Shown here in pieces: positions 1 through 7,234 of a DNA stretch of 19,536 bases. This DNA comes from Candidatus Microgenomates bacterium. GTDB taxonomy: Bacteria > Patescibacteria > Microgenomatia > JADHYG01. Below the pieces are notes generated by a model, which saw only the letters and a list, made by a program, of their open reading frames with translations, made no database searches and had not been told where the DNA came from. How positions within the stretch are numbered: the stretch's first letter is position 1; each line of letters begins with the position of its first letter. The translations under genes and the position numbers were made by a program. The stretch spans positions 1-19,536 of the forward strand of contig JADHYG010000016.1 in NCBI GenBank assembly GCA_016782545.1, written 5' to 3'.

Positions 1-684
1 AATTGGATGAAGTAATTGTTGAAATATCCATGATTTTGTTGGAAAAGAAAAATTGTTCTGAATTTTGTTTAGTTTCTCTCCTGCTGATTTATTATTGGTA
101 ATCACCATACCGCCAAAAACAGAAGAAATTATTTTGTCCCTGCCAAAACTGAAAAACCCAACATCACCAAAAGTGCCCAATTTTTTCCCTTGATATTCTC
201 CTCCTAGGGCCTGAGCACAATCTTCAATAACAAATAGATTATATTTTTTAGCAATTTTAATAATTTTTTTTATTTCCGCAGCCTGGCCAAAAGTGTACTG
301 AACAACAACTGCTTTTGTCTTTTCAGTAATTTTCTTTTCAAAATCATCAACATCCATATTAAAAGTTTCTTGATTAATATCCACCCAAACAGGTTTTGCT
401 CCAAGAGAAATAATCGCATTTGGCACCACCACACAGGTGTAGGCTTGAAGTAAGATTTCATCATTCTCTTTAACTCCCAATGCATTTAAAATCGCCCAAA
501 GGCTTGTTCTAGCGCTTAAAAAGCTAACAGCATAGTCAGATTGAAAATAACTCTTAAAAGCCTTTTCTAATTTCTTTGTCTCTTTCCCTCTTTGCCACTT
601 TTTTGGAGAAAAAAGCAATTTTAGAGCAAGAATTATATCTTCTTTTTGGGTGTTTGGTGAAAGAGCAATAAAAATTGGCTTCAT
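1..684 (-). CDS. DegT/DnrJ/EryC1/StrS-family PLP aminotransferase, 3' part cut by the left edge
   Basis: The minus strand is open from an ATG at 684 to base 1 without a stop, giving the first 228 residues of a fold-type I PLP sugar aminotransferase; the C-terminal part lies outside the window. Seen: a cofactor-binding region around residues 50-66 (SFLSARTS), the VIEDCAQALGG motif at 152-162 whose Asp would contact the pyridine nitrogen, and SFGRDKIISS at 179-188 with Lys184 as the likely Schiff-base lysine. Family knowledge: these enzymes transaminate nucleotide-linked keto-sugars for surface glycans. The substrate cannot be read from the sequence. It starts 17 bases after murF stops, so it is probably the last visible gene of the hydrolase-murF unit and may supply an envelope sugar. 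No Shine-Dalgarno is visible before the ATG. Confidence 0.88.
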   Translation of the reverse strand, partial: MKPIFIALSPNTQKEDIILALKLLFSPKKWQRGKETKKLEKAFKSYFQSDYAVSFLSARTSLWAILNALGVKENDEILLQAYTCVVVPNAIISLGAKPVWVDINQETFNMDVDDFEKKITEKTKAVVVQYTFGQAAEIKKIIKIAKKYNLFVIEDCAQALGGEYQGKKLGTFGDVGFFSFGRDKIISSVFGGMVITNNKSAGEKLNKIQNNFSFPTKSWIFQQLLHPI

Positions 685-690
685 CTTAAA

Positions 691-720
691 CTTTTACACT
701 TTTAAACTTTTAAACTTCTA
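691..720. repeat. 8-bp tandem repeat at the murF/aminotransferase junction
   Basis: Units of CTTTTACA, CTTTTAAA, CTTTTAAA and a partial CTTCTA follow one another from 691 to 720. They cover the last codons and stop of murF and the 17-base gap before the aminotransferase. Simple-sequence slippage here could change the murF C-terminus or the gene spacing. Confidence 0.6.
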
Positions 721-2150
721 GTGATTATCTTCGGCAATCTTCCTTCCAAAAGAACAATATCGTCTTTTTTTAGTTCTCTTTTCAAAAACCCTAAAACTTT
801 CGCTGGATCTTCCTCTATAATAATTTTATCGCTTTTTGTTTCTAAATAATTAACCCAATCTTTCTTTGTAGTAATTACTAAATCACAAACAGAAAGTAAC
901 TTTTCAGCAATCTGGCGATGAATCCTGACTGATGCCTTTCCTAATTCTATCATCCCCGGAGTAATGACTATCTTTTTTCCTTTTTGATTTTCTAAGTAAG
1001 AAAGAGCTGCCTTGAAGCCCTCGGGATTGCAGCTATAAGTATCATCAATAAAAAGCGCCTGGTTAATACCCAAAAACGGCCTCATTATGCCTTCAAAGGA
1101 TCCAATTTTCCCAACTGTTTCTGCTATTTCCTGAGATGAAAAACCAATATCTTTGGCAACGAAAAAAGCAGCCAAAAAATTAGCAACATTATGAGAGCCA
1201 AGCAGGTTGAGCTGAAAACGCTGCTTTTCAAAATCAAAAGAAGTCCTCTTTTTTCCCACCCGAATATTTTTTACTTCTTTAAGTAAATAGACTCTTTTTT
1301 TCAATTTTGTCTTTTCTGCCATTTTCCGACAATAAAAATTATCACCATTGAAAACTGCCAAACCATCTTTGGGAAGAGATTCAATTAGTTCATATTTGGC
1401 CTTAATCGTATTTTCCAGGCTGCCGAAAAGAGCCAAATGCTGTTCGTTAATACCGGTGATAACACCAATCTTAGGCTGAACCATTCCACAAATCGCTTTA
1501 ATTTCTCCTCTTTTATAAGCTGCCATTTCGACAACAAAAATTTGATGCTCTTTTTTCAAAAAACGAAGAATGGTTTTTGCCACTCCAATCTCGGTATTCC
1601 AGTTTTTGGGAGTTTTTAAAACCTTCAATTTTCCCGCCAAAATCGTAGTTAAAATTTCTTTGGTTGAAGTCTTCCCATAGCTACCAGTAACACCAATTAC
1701 CAAAATATCAGAAAATTGGGCTCTTTTTCTTTTGGCCAAAAAAATAATCAACTTCTTTAAAAAATAAGTAATAGGTTGAAAAATGAAAATACTGAAGCTG
1801 GTCAAAACTGGTGCTAATGTATTTATTAAAAGAATAATTATTAAAATCCGCAGATAGAAATCATAGGGAAAATTTTTTAACAAGAAAAACCAAAGATTAA
1901 ATTCCAAAATTAAAGTTAAAAAGAAAATAAGGACAACCTTAAAAGTAAAAACCGGCCTTCTTATACCTTTCCATTTTAAAATATTTAAGTAGGAAAGCAC
2001 TTGCCTTTTTCCAACTGTTGTTCTTAAATGGCAAAGAAGCCTGTCGATTCGATACTCCTTAATTTGCCAAAGATAAACATAAAAAATAAGGCTTAAAACT
2101 GACTGAAAAAAAAGATAAAGAAAAAACAAAAAAACAAAAAAACCAGTCAT
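702..2150 (-). CDS. murF: MurF-like UDP-MurNAc-pentapeptide ligase with an N-terminal membrane domain
   Basis: 482 aa. Family role: ATP-dependent addition of D-Ala-D-Ala to UDP-MurNAc-tripeptide. The Mur-ligase core begins near residue 148: P-loop GVTGSYGKTSTKE at 153-165, NEQHLALFGS at 235-244, LLGSHNVANFLAA at 316-328 and IDDTYSCNPEGFKAAL at 368-383. The canonical MurF N-terminal UDP-binding domain is not recognisable. Residues 1-140 instead hold about four hydrophobic stretches (roughly 3-30, 70-92, 98-118, 119-138) broken by basic loops, predicting a membrane-embedded ligase. The start overlaps the hydrolase stop as ATGA (2147-2150), implying translational coupling. The ligase assignment is firm; the exact acceptor is inferred, and no ddl gene is nearby. 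Confidence 0.88.
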   Translation of the reverse strand: MTGFFVFLFFLYLFFQSVLSLIFYVYLWQIKEYRIDRLLCHLRTTVGKRQVLSYLNILKWKGIRRPVFTFKVVLIFFLTLILEFNLWFFLLKNFPYDFYLRILIIILLINTLAPVLTSFSIFIFQPITYFLKKLIIFLAKRKRAQFSDILVIGVTGSYGKTSTKEILTTILAGKLKVLKTPKNWNTEIGVAKTILRFLKKEHQIFVVEMAAYKRGEIKAICGMVQPKIGVITGINEQHLALFGSLENTIKAKYELIESLPKDGLAVFNGDNFYCRKMAEKTKLKKRVYLLKEVKNIRVGKKRTSFDFEKQRFQLNLLGSHNVANFLAAFFVAKDIGFSSQEIAETVGKIGSFEGIMRPFLGINQALFIDDTYSCNPEGFKAALSYLENQKGKKIVITPGMIELGKASVRIHRQIAEKLLSVCDLVITTKKDWVNYLETKSDKIIIEEDPAKVLGFLKRELKKDDIVLLEGRLPKIITRSLKV

Positions 2151-2857
2151 TTAACTTCTCTTATAAACTTAACTATCTCTTGAGCTACTTCTTCCGGCAT
2201 TTTTAAAGGCAAACTATGATTTGCTTTAGAAAAAATCAAAAGGCTTGAGCCTGAAATTAACCTATTCATCAATTCCCCGTCTGCGAGCGGAGTCAAAGAG
2301 TCTCTTTCTCCCCATAAAATAAGCGTGGGAATTTTAATCCTTTTTAAATCTTTTTTCAAGTCTTCTCCAATCACTTTTTTCATTGTTTTTCTCATTACAC
2401 CTTTCGCTTGATAATAATCTTTTTCTCTGGCGAGCTTATAAAGAATTTTTCTACTGAAATCTTTAAAAAATAAAAATGGTGGCAGGTCAAAAAACAGTTT
2501 ACCCATTTTAGCCAGGACAAGAAAAAAAACTCGTTTTAGGCTATTTTTAGGTTTAATTCCCGCGCTATTAATAAGAATTAATCCTTTAAGGTTTTTGGGG
2601 TTTTCGCTGGCCAGCTTAATAGCAATCCGACCGCCAAAAGAATGACCTATTAAAAAATAATTCTCCGGCAATGTTTTATTCTTTACCCATTGGGCATAAT
2701 CAGAAACGCTCCAAGCCTGTTGAGAAGGATCCGCTTGACCAAAACCGGGCAAATGAGGCAAGAAAACTTCAAAACCAGCTTTTTCCAATTCTTTTTTAAA
2801 GGGATTCCATTTCTCTATCTCGCTCCCCCACCCATGAAGAATGACTATTGCCACCAT
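2147..2857 (-). CDS. Alpha/beta-hydrolase fold protein
   Basis: 236 aa soluble alpha/beta hydrolase. Seen: an HGWG oxyanion-type motif at 8-11, nucleophile elbow GHSFGG at 71-76 with Ser73, LWGERDSLTP at 181-190 with Asp186 as the probable acid, and His214 in ANHSLPL. The catalytic triad therefore looks complete. A helical cap insert lies around 100-165. The family covers esterases, lipases, peptidases and C-C hydrolases, and the substrate cannot be read from sequence. It is the first gene of a unit with murF, with which it overlaps by 4 bp, so a role in envelope metabolism is plausible but inferred. A TATAAT box stands 7 bases before the ATG, leaving no room for a Shine-Dalgarno. Confidence 0.88.
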   Translation of the reverse strand: MVAIVILHGWGSEIEKWNPFKKELEKAGFEVFLPHLPGFGQADPSQQAWSVSDYAQWVKNKTLPENYFLIGHSFGGRIAIKLASENPKNLKGLILINSAGIKPKNSLKRVFFLVLAKMGKLFFDLPPFLFFKDFSRKILYKLAREKDYYQAKGVMRKTMKKVIGEDLKKDLKRIKIPTLILWGERDSLTPLADGELMNRLISGSSLLIFSKANHSLPLKMPEEVAQEIVKFIREVK

Positions 2858-2864
2858 CTCTTTT

Positions 2865-2870
2865 ATTATA
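2865..2870 (-). promoter_or_regulatory. -10 box of a probable leaderless promoter for the hydrolase-murF unit
   Basis: On the minus strand TATAAT ends 7 bases before the ATG at 2857, so transcription would begin at or near the start codon. No good -35 is visible, and the bases before the box are TAG rather than TGN. Spacing matches the pgeF and murE promoters in this window. Confidence 0.6.
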
Positions 2871-2907
2871 CTATAATTCTTTCTTAAAACTTAACCCCAA
2901 AAAACCC

Positions 2908-2941
2908 AGGACTGTCCTAGCTTAGGCACGGTTCCAGAACC
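2908..2941. repeat. Chain of three short palindromes between murA and the hydrolase gene
   Basis: AGGACTGTCCT (2908-2918), CCTAGCTTAGG (2916-2926, arms CCTA/TAGG) and GGTTCCAGAACC (2930-2941) lie almost end to end in the 93-base gap after murA. Read on the minus strand, the last palindrome met is followed by GGGTTTTTT, so it could act as a weak intrinsic terminator of the murA unit. The first two may be operator-like or further hairpins. Confidence 0.55.
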
Positions 2942-2950
2942 ATCCTGAAA

Positions 2951-4270
2951 TTACTGAATTCTTTCAATTTTAGCGCCTAAGGCTCGCAAGCGGCCATCTA
3001 AATTTTCATAACCCCGATCAATATGGTCAATATTAGAAAGAATTGTTTTACCTCGAGCGATCAGCGCTGATAGAATCAAAGTTGCTCCAGCCCTAATATC
3101 AGGAATAGAAATTTTAGCTCCGTTTAATAAGGTTGGTCCCGTGATCCGAATAGCGTGAAAATAACCTGTTTGATTGTCTTCAAGATTGAAATTATAAAAC
3201 TTTTGCGGATTTTTTACTTGTGGATGAAAAAACTTAATCTTGGCTCCCATTTTTTGCAAATAAGAAACATAACCAAAACGATTCTCGAAGATTGTCTCAT
3301 GGACAACAGATGTCCCTTTTGCCTGAGTCATTAAAACCGTCCATAAAGCCTGCCAATCAGTCATAAATCCAGGATGAGGTTTAGTAACAATATTAGATGC
3401 CTTTAGAAGTGTTTTATAAAAAAATCTAATACCAGAATCTTTTATTTCTATTCCTGCCCCAATTTTTTTTAGATTTTCCAAAAAGGCAGTTAAATATTTG
3501 CTTTCAGCGTTTTTAACAAAAATGTCGCCTTTAGTGCTCAAAGCGGCACAAGCAAAAGTCACTGCCTCATTACGATCAAACATCATCTTGTGAACTGCGC
3601 CGTGCAATTTTTTCACGCCTTCAATTTCAATCACTCTGGGTTTAATTCTTTCAATTTTGGCACCCATTTTACTTAAAAAAGAAATTAAATCATCAACTTC
3701 CGGCTCTTGAGCTGCATTTTCCAAAACTGTTTTACCTTCAGCTAAGACAGCCGCTATAATAAGAGTTTCTGTGCCAGAATGAGTATTTTTAGGAAAAGCG
3801 TAAGTTATTCCCTTCATTTTTTCAGCCTTAGCTCGATAGGTACCGGACTCAAAATTAATTTTTATTCCCATTTTTTTCAGTCCCTCTAAATGGCGCTCAA
3901 TCGGCCGGCGGCCAATTTGACAACCACCTGGCTGGGGCCAAACCGCCTGACCAAAACGACTAATTAATGGACCGACAAATATGCTGGCAGATCGCGATTT
4001 TTGGCCAAGGTTCGCAGGCACTTCAAAAGAAGTTAAATTTCGATTAATCAAAGAAAAAGTATGATTGTCTCTTTTTTTTACTTTTCCTCCAAAGGCTTGA
4101 ATAATAGCGGCCGTTGTTTTTACATCACCAATATCCGGCATTCGGAAAAACCGACATTCTTCTTTTGTTAAAAGAGAGGCAATTAAAAGTTTGATGCTCG
4201 CGTTTTTAGCGCCTAAAAGAGAAACCGTTCCTTTCAGAGAATAGCCTCCTTCAATTAAAAGTTTTGTCAT
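2951..4270 (-). CDS. murA: UDP-N-acetylglucosamine 1-carboxyvinyltransferase (MurA)
   Basis: 439 aa, close to the normal length (about 420). MurA transfers enolpyruvate from PEP to UDP-GlcNAc, the first committed step of peptidoglycan synthesis, in the cytoplasm. Seen: LLGAKNASIK at 18-27 with Lys22 and Asn23 of the active site, KSRSASIFVG at 91-100, the active-site loop PGGCQIGRRP at 114-123 with catalytic Cys117 (the fosfomycin target residue; some bacteria have Asp), and PGFMTDWQA at 300-308 with catalytic Asp305. The two-domain inside-out barrel fits throughout. GGAG stands 7 bases before the ATG, a real Shine-Dalgarno. The ATG overlaps the murB stop as ATGA. It is the last gene of pgeF-murC-murB-murA. 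Confidence 0.97.
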   Translation of the reverse strand: MTKLLIEGGYSLKGTVSLLGAKNASIKLLIASLLTKEECRFFRMPDIGDVKTTAAIIQAFGGKVKKRDNHTFSLINRNLTSFEVPANLGQKSRSASIFVGPLISRFGQAVWPQPGGCQIGRRPIERHLEGLKKMGIKINFESGTYRAKAEKMKGITYAFPKNTHSGTETLIIAAVLAEGKTVLENAAQEPEVDDLISFLSKMGAKIERIKPRVIEIEGVKKLHGAVHKMMFDRNEAVTFACAALSTKGDIFVKNAESKYLTAFLENLKKIGAGIEIKDSGIRFFYKTLLKASNIVTKPHPGFMTDWQALWTVLMTQAKGTSVVHETIFENRFGYVSYLQKMGAKIKFFHPQVKNPQKFYNFNLEDNQTGYFHAIRITGPTLLNGAKISIPDIRAGATLILSALIARGKTILSNIDHIDRGYENLDGRLRALGAKIERIQ

Positions 4271-5094
4271 TCTAAGTCTCCCATCTTGATTATTTCTAAT
4301 TCAAGATTGATATTAAATTTTTCTTTTACCTTTTTTTTACAAAGAGCAATTACGTTCATTACGTCTTGACAGGTAGCTCCACCAGTATTGACAATAAAAT
4401 TGGCGTGCTTTGGGGAAACCATTGCTTTTCCAATCTTTTCTCCTTTCAAACCACATTGGTCAATTAAATAACCAGCCGGTTGAAAGTCTGGGTTCTTAAA
4501 GATACAGCCTGCGCTGGAAAAATTCAAGGGTTGAGTTTTTTGACGATATTCTAGAGCTTCTTTAGCAATCTTCCAAAGTTCTTTTTTGTCACCTGGCTTA
4601 AGTTTAAAAGTGATTGATAGAATAACATTGTCAATTTTATTAATTTTGACAATAACTTTCATAATATTTTTTCCCTGAAAATGAGCATTACCATGAACCG
4701 CACCGCCAATACTACCCGGAAGGCCCCAAAAATGTTCTAAACCAACCAGTCCTTTACCTAAAGTAGATTTAACTAACCTACTCACTAAAACTCCTGAATC
4801 AGCCTCTACTTTTTCTCCAGAAATGTTAATTTTTGAAGATTGATTCTTAATTGCCAATCCTCTAAACCCCTTATCGCTAACTAAGACATTACTTCCTCCA
4901 CTCAAAATAAAATAAGAAATTTTTAATTTTTTTGCCGCTTGAACAACTTTTTTTAGATCCTGGCTATTTTTCGCTCTAAAAAATAAATCCGCCGGCCCGC
5001 CAATTCTAAAAGTGGTGTGCTTTTCTAGCAATTCGTTTAATCGAACTGCATTTTTTCCTAAAATTTTGATTATTTTTTTATATTTAATTTTCAT
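4267..5094 (-). CDS. murB: UDP-N-acetylenolpyruvoylglucosamine reductase (MurB), shortened
   Basis: 275 aa. MurB is the FAD- and NADPH-dependent reductase that finishes UDP-MurNAc. Seen: HTTFRIGGPADLF at 26-38, FAD-binding SGGSNVLVSDKGFRGL at 65-80, GLPGSIGGAVHGNAH at 124-138, SAGCIFKNP at 194-202 (the Ser/Cys proton-donor motif) and the C-terminal LELEI at 264-268 with the expected Glu. Odd: between NAHFQG and ILSITFKL only about 16 residues remain, where family members carry roughly 25-30 more, including the (G/D)YR(D/N)S motif that contains the Arg159 equivalent of E. coli. The reading frame is continuous, so this is an in-frame loss. It overlaps murA by 4 bp and murC by 11 bp. Confidence 0.93.
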   Translation of the reverse strand: MKIKYKKIIKILGKNAVRLNELLEKHTTFRIGGPADLFFRAKNSQDLKKVVQAAKKLKISYFILSGGSNVLVSDKGFRGLAIKNQSSKINISGEKVEADSGVLVSRLVKSTLGKGLVGLEHFWGLPGSIGGAVHGNAHFQGKNIMKVIVKINKIDNVILSITFKLKPGDKKELWKIAKEALEYRQKTQPLNFSSAGCIFKNPDFQPAGYLIDQCGLKGEKIGKAMVSPKHANFIVNTGGATCQDVMNVIALCKKKVKEKFNINLELEIIKMGDLE

Positions 5095-6490
5095 TCTCTA
5101 ACATCCGTTTCAAGTTTATTGCTAAATTATCCAAACCACCAACAGACATAATAATCACCACATCGTCTTTTCTAACTTCTCCAACAAGATATTCTAAAAT
5201 TTTTAATGACTGAGGTATCAGCTTAACATTGGAGTTATATTTCTTAATCGCCCGAGCCACTTCTTGACTGGAAATACTCGGCTTTTGGCCTGCTTCCCTA
5301 GATGGCATTAGTTTGGCAATAACCACCTCGTCTGCTTGCTTAAAGGCTTGAGCATAATCAGCTAGTAAAGTTTTTGTTCGACTGTAGGTATGTGGCTCAA
5401 AAATACAGTAAATCTTGTTTTTCCTATATCTTGTTCTAGCGGCAGCAAGGGTTTTTCTGATCTTGGTGGGATGATGAGCATAATCGTCAATTACTGCAAC
5501 CCCTTTTACCTGACCAACAATTTCAAATCTCCTTTTTACTCCCTTAAAGCTGGAAATCCCTTTTTGAATTTTTTCAATATCAATGCCCAAATGATGAGCG
5601 ACAGCTATAGCCGCTAGCGCATTTTGAATATTAATCTTTCCGGGAAGAAAAATCTTAAATTCACCTAAAAACTCATCGCCTATTCTTACTTTAAATTTGG
5701 CCGGCGTTCCATATTCAATATCAAAACCCCTGCACTGCGCTTTCTCGTTCAAACCATAGGAAATTTTTGGCCTATCAACACCTTTTTGAATTTTAAAAAT
5801 ATCCGAATCATCCACTCCTAAAACAATCAAACCATCTTCAGGAACTAAATTTAAAAATTTTAAAAAAACTTTTTTCACTTCTAAAAAACTTTCAAAATAA
5901 TCAGGATGGTCAAATTCACAAGTAGTGAAAATGGCAATATCAGGCTTGTAATGAAAAAATTTCGGTCTTTGATCAAAAAAGGCTGTCCGATATTCATCTC
6001 CCTCAATAACAAAAAAATCTCCTTTTCCTAATTTAAAACCCTGACCAGTATTTTGCATAATCCCGCCAATTAAATATGATGGATTGAAGTTAGCAGTTTC
6101 CAGAACCCAAGCAATTAAAGAACTAGTTGTTGTTTTACCGTGAGTACCGGCAATGACAATTCTTTTTTTATCAGCAAAAATTTTAGCGATCAGCTCAGGT
6201 AGAGAAACAACTGCTAACTTTTTTTTAATCGCTGTTTGGGCTTCAGAATTATCACTTTTGATATGATTGCCAACAACCACTAAATCAGGACTATCAAGAT
6301 TAGAAGAAGAATATTTTCTAAACCATTTAATTCCGGCTTTATCTATCATCTCTGTGCCTGGCGGGTAAGCATCTTGATCCGAACCGGTTATTTTATAACC
6401 CATCTTTTTCAACATCACTGCGGCAGCGCTCATAATATAACCGCAGATACCAATAAAATGAATACTCCTGATATTTTTTAATTGCTTCAT
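5084..6490 (-). CDS. murC: MurC/Mpl-family UDP-N-acetylmuramate ligase
   Basis: 468 aa, full-length Mur ligase. Canonical MurC adds L-Ala to UDP-MurNAc; its relative Mpl attaches a recycled tripeptide. Seen: N-terminal Rossmann motif FIGICGYIMSAAA at 12-24, P-loop AGTHGKTTT at 114-122, EGDEYRTAFFDQRPKFFHY at 163-181, EFDHPD at 192-197, DDYAHHPT at 335-342 and EPHTYSRTK at 365-373. The GICG motif, the YPP after the GSD motif and the EGDEYxxAFFDxRxKFxHY block are Mpl-like, whereas EPHTYSRTK is MurC-like. I call it murC because no other candidate is present and it sits beside murB and murA, but substrate choice is open. The ATG directly follows an AT palindrome with no Shine-Dalgarno. Confidence 0.9.
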   Translation of the reverse strand: MKQLKNIRSIHFIGICGYIMSAAAVMLKKMGYKITGSDQDAYPPGTEMIDKAGIKWFRKYSSSNLDSPDLVVVGNHIKSDNSEAQTAIKKKLAVVSLPELIAKIFADKKRIVIAGTHGKTTTSSLIAWVLETANFNPSYLIGGIMQNTGQGFKLGKGDFFVIEGDEYRTAFFDQRPKFFHYKPDIAIFTTCEFDHPDYFESFLEVKKVFLKFLNLVPEDGLIVLGVDDSDIFKIQKGVDRPKISYGLNEKAQCRGFDIEYGTPAKFKVRIGDEFLGEFKIFLPGKINIQNALAAIAVAHHLGIDIEKIQKGISSFKGVKRRFEIVGQVKGVAVIDDYAHHPTKIRKTLAAARTRYRKNKIYCIFEPHTYSRTKTLLADYAQAFKQADEVVIAKLMPSREAGQKPSISSQEVARAIKKYNSNVKLIPQSLKILEYLVGEVRKDDVVIIMSVGGLDNLAINLKRMLENEN

Positions 6491-6491
6491 T

Positions 6492-6510
6492 TATATAATA
6501 TTATTATATA
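6492..6510. promoter_or_regulatory. Perfect 9-bp-arm AT palindrome abutting the murC start
   Basis: TATATAATATTATTATATA has perfect 9-bp arms around one central base and fills most of the 23-base gap between pgeF and murC, ending 1 base before the ATG. It contains TATAAT on both strands. It may be an internal promoter for murC, or a hairpin over the start that adjusts translation relative to pgeF. Confidence 0.5.
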
Positions 6511-6513
6511 GCA

Positions 6514-7194
6514 TTATTTTAAACTAAAAATAGCCGCTAATCTTCCTTCGGGTTCACTTTTAAATTTACTTCTTCGATGAGAATAAAAATCTCTATTTTC
6601 AAAAGTGCAAATATTTGATTCTTCGATATTCTCTTTTTTAATTCCTTTTTTCAGAAAATCAGACACTACCGAACCTGCTAGGTCTATTCCATCATAACAG
6701 CAATCGCAAATGGCTGGACCAATTCCTATTAAAAGCTCTCCTGGATAACAACCAAAATCCTCTTTCATCTTAATAATCGCCTTAATATGAACACCAAGAA
6801 AAACTCCTTTTCTGCCGGCATGAACTAAACCGATAATTTCTTTTTTTGGGTTAAAAAAAAGAATCGGTAAACAATCAGCCGTTTTGATAAGCAAGACAAT
6901 ATTCTTCTGGTTAGTCATTAATCCATCCGCGATTATTTTCTCACTTTGATTAATCAAAGTATCTGAATTAACTATCAAAACTTCCTTTCCGTGTTTTTGA
7001 TTAACAGAAACCAATTTTTTTGGGTTGATTCCTACTGCCTGAGCAAACCGAACCCTGTTTTCTAAAACCTTACTTTTCTTGCCATGAATAAAGCTCATAT
7101 TGCCAAACTCAACCGTAGAAAATCCGTGAACCAACCCATGAATTCTTGAAAGTTTCTCCAAAACATAAAAACCTTTTTTGGTTTTCCGAAGCAT
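6514..7194 (-). CDS. pgeF: Laccase-domain protein PgeF (YfiH family)
   Basis: 226 aa from the ATG at 7194. YfiH-family proteins bind zinc and act on purine nucleosides; in E. coli PgeF removes mistaken L-Ser from UDP-MurNAc peptide. Seen, in the numbering of this start: VNQKH ending in His68, ADGLMTN at 89-95, KTADCLP with Cys108, GLVHAGRKG with His125, GPAICDCCYD near 159-168 and DFYSHRRS near 202-209. The zinc-site His-Cys-His set is complete. Being upstream of murC fits an editing role. Another ATG at 7203 would add three residues, but it overlaps the TATAAT at 7202-7207; the ATG at 7194 lies 7 bases after that box, the spacing seen elsewhere here, so I prefer it. Confidence 0.92.
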   Translation of the reverse strand: MLRKTKKGFYVLEKLSRIHGLVHGFSTVEFGNMSFIHGKKSKVLENRVRFAQAVGINPKKLVSVNQKHGKEVLIVNSDTLINQSEKIIADGLMTNQKNIVLLIKTADCLPILFFNPKKEIIGLVHAGRKGVFLGVHIKAIIKMKEDFGCYPGELLIGIGPAICDCCYDGIDLAGSVVSDFLKKGIKKENIEESNICTFENRDFYSHRRSKFKSEPEGRLAAIFSLK

Positions 7195-7201
7195 GGAACT
7201 C

Positions 7202-7210
7202 ATTATATCA
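7202..7210 (-). promoter_or_regulatory. Extended -10 promoter of pgeF-murC-murB-murA
   Basis: Minus-strand TGATATAAT (TGN plus a perfect -10). The box ends 7 bases before the ATG at 7194, giving a leaderless mRNA. Directly upstream lies a REP remnant and duplicated phosphatase sequence, so no native -35 region remains; an extended -10 does not need one. Confidence 0.65.
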
Positions 7211-7234
7211 TTTCCTATTGCCGATCCGATAAAA
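7211..7234. repeat. Partial copy of the GATCGG-type palindromic repeat
   Basis: TTTCCTATTGCCGATCC at 7211-7227 is identical to the right half of the elements at 8042-8058 and 13603-13619, followed by GATAAAA. The left arms are missing. It sits between the pgeF promoter and the phosphatase scrap. Confidence 0.75.

Noticed and set aside
270..485. 71-codon open frame on the minus strand
   Set aside because: It is out of frame with the aminotransferase that runs through 1-684 with clear family motifs; it has no family features of its own.
4600..4690. Frameshift explaining the short MurB
   Set aside because: The frame is continuous on both sides with family motifs in the same frame, so the loss is in frame.
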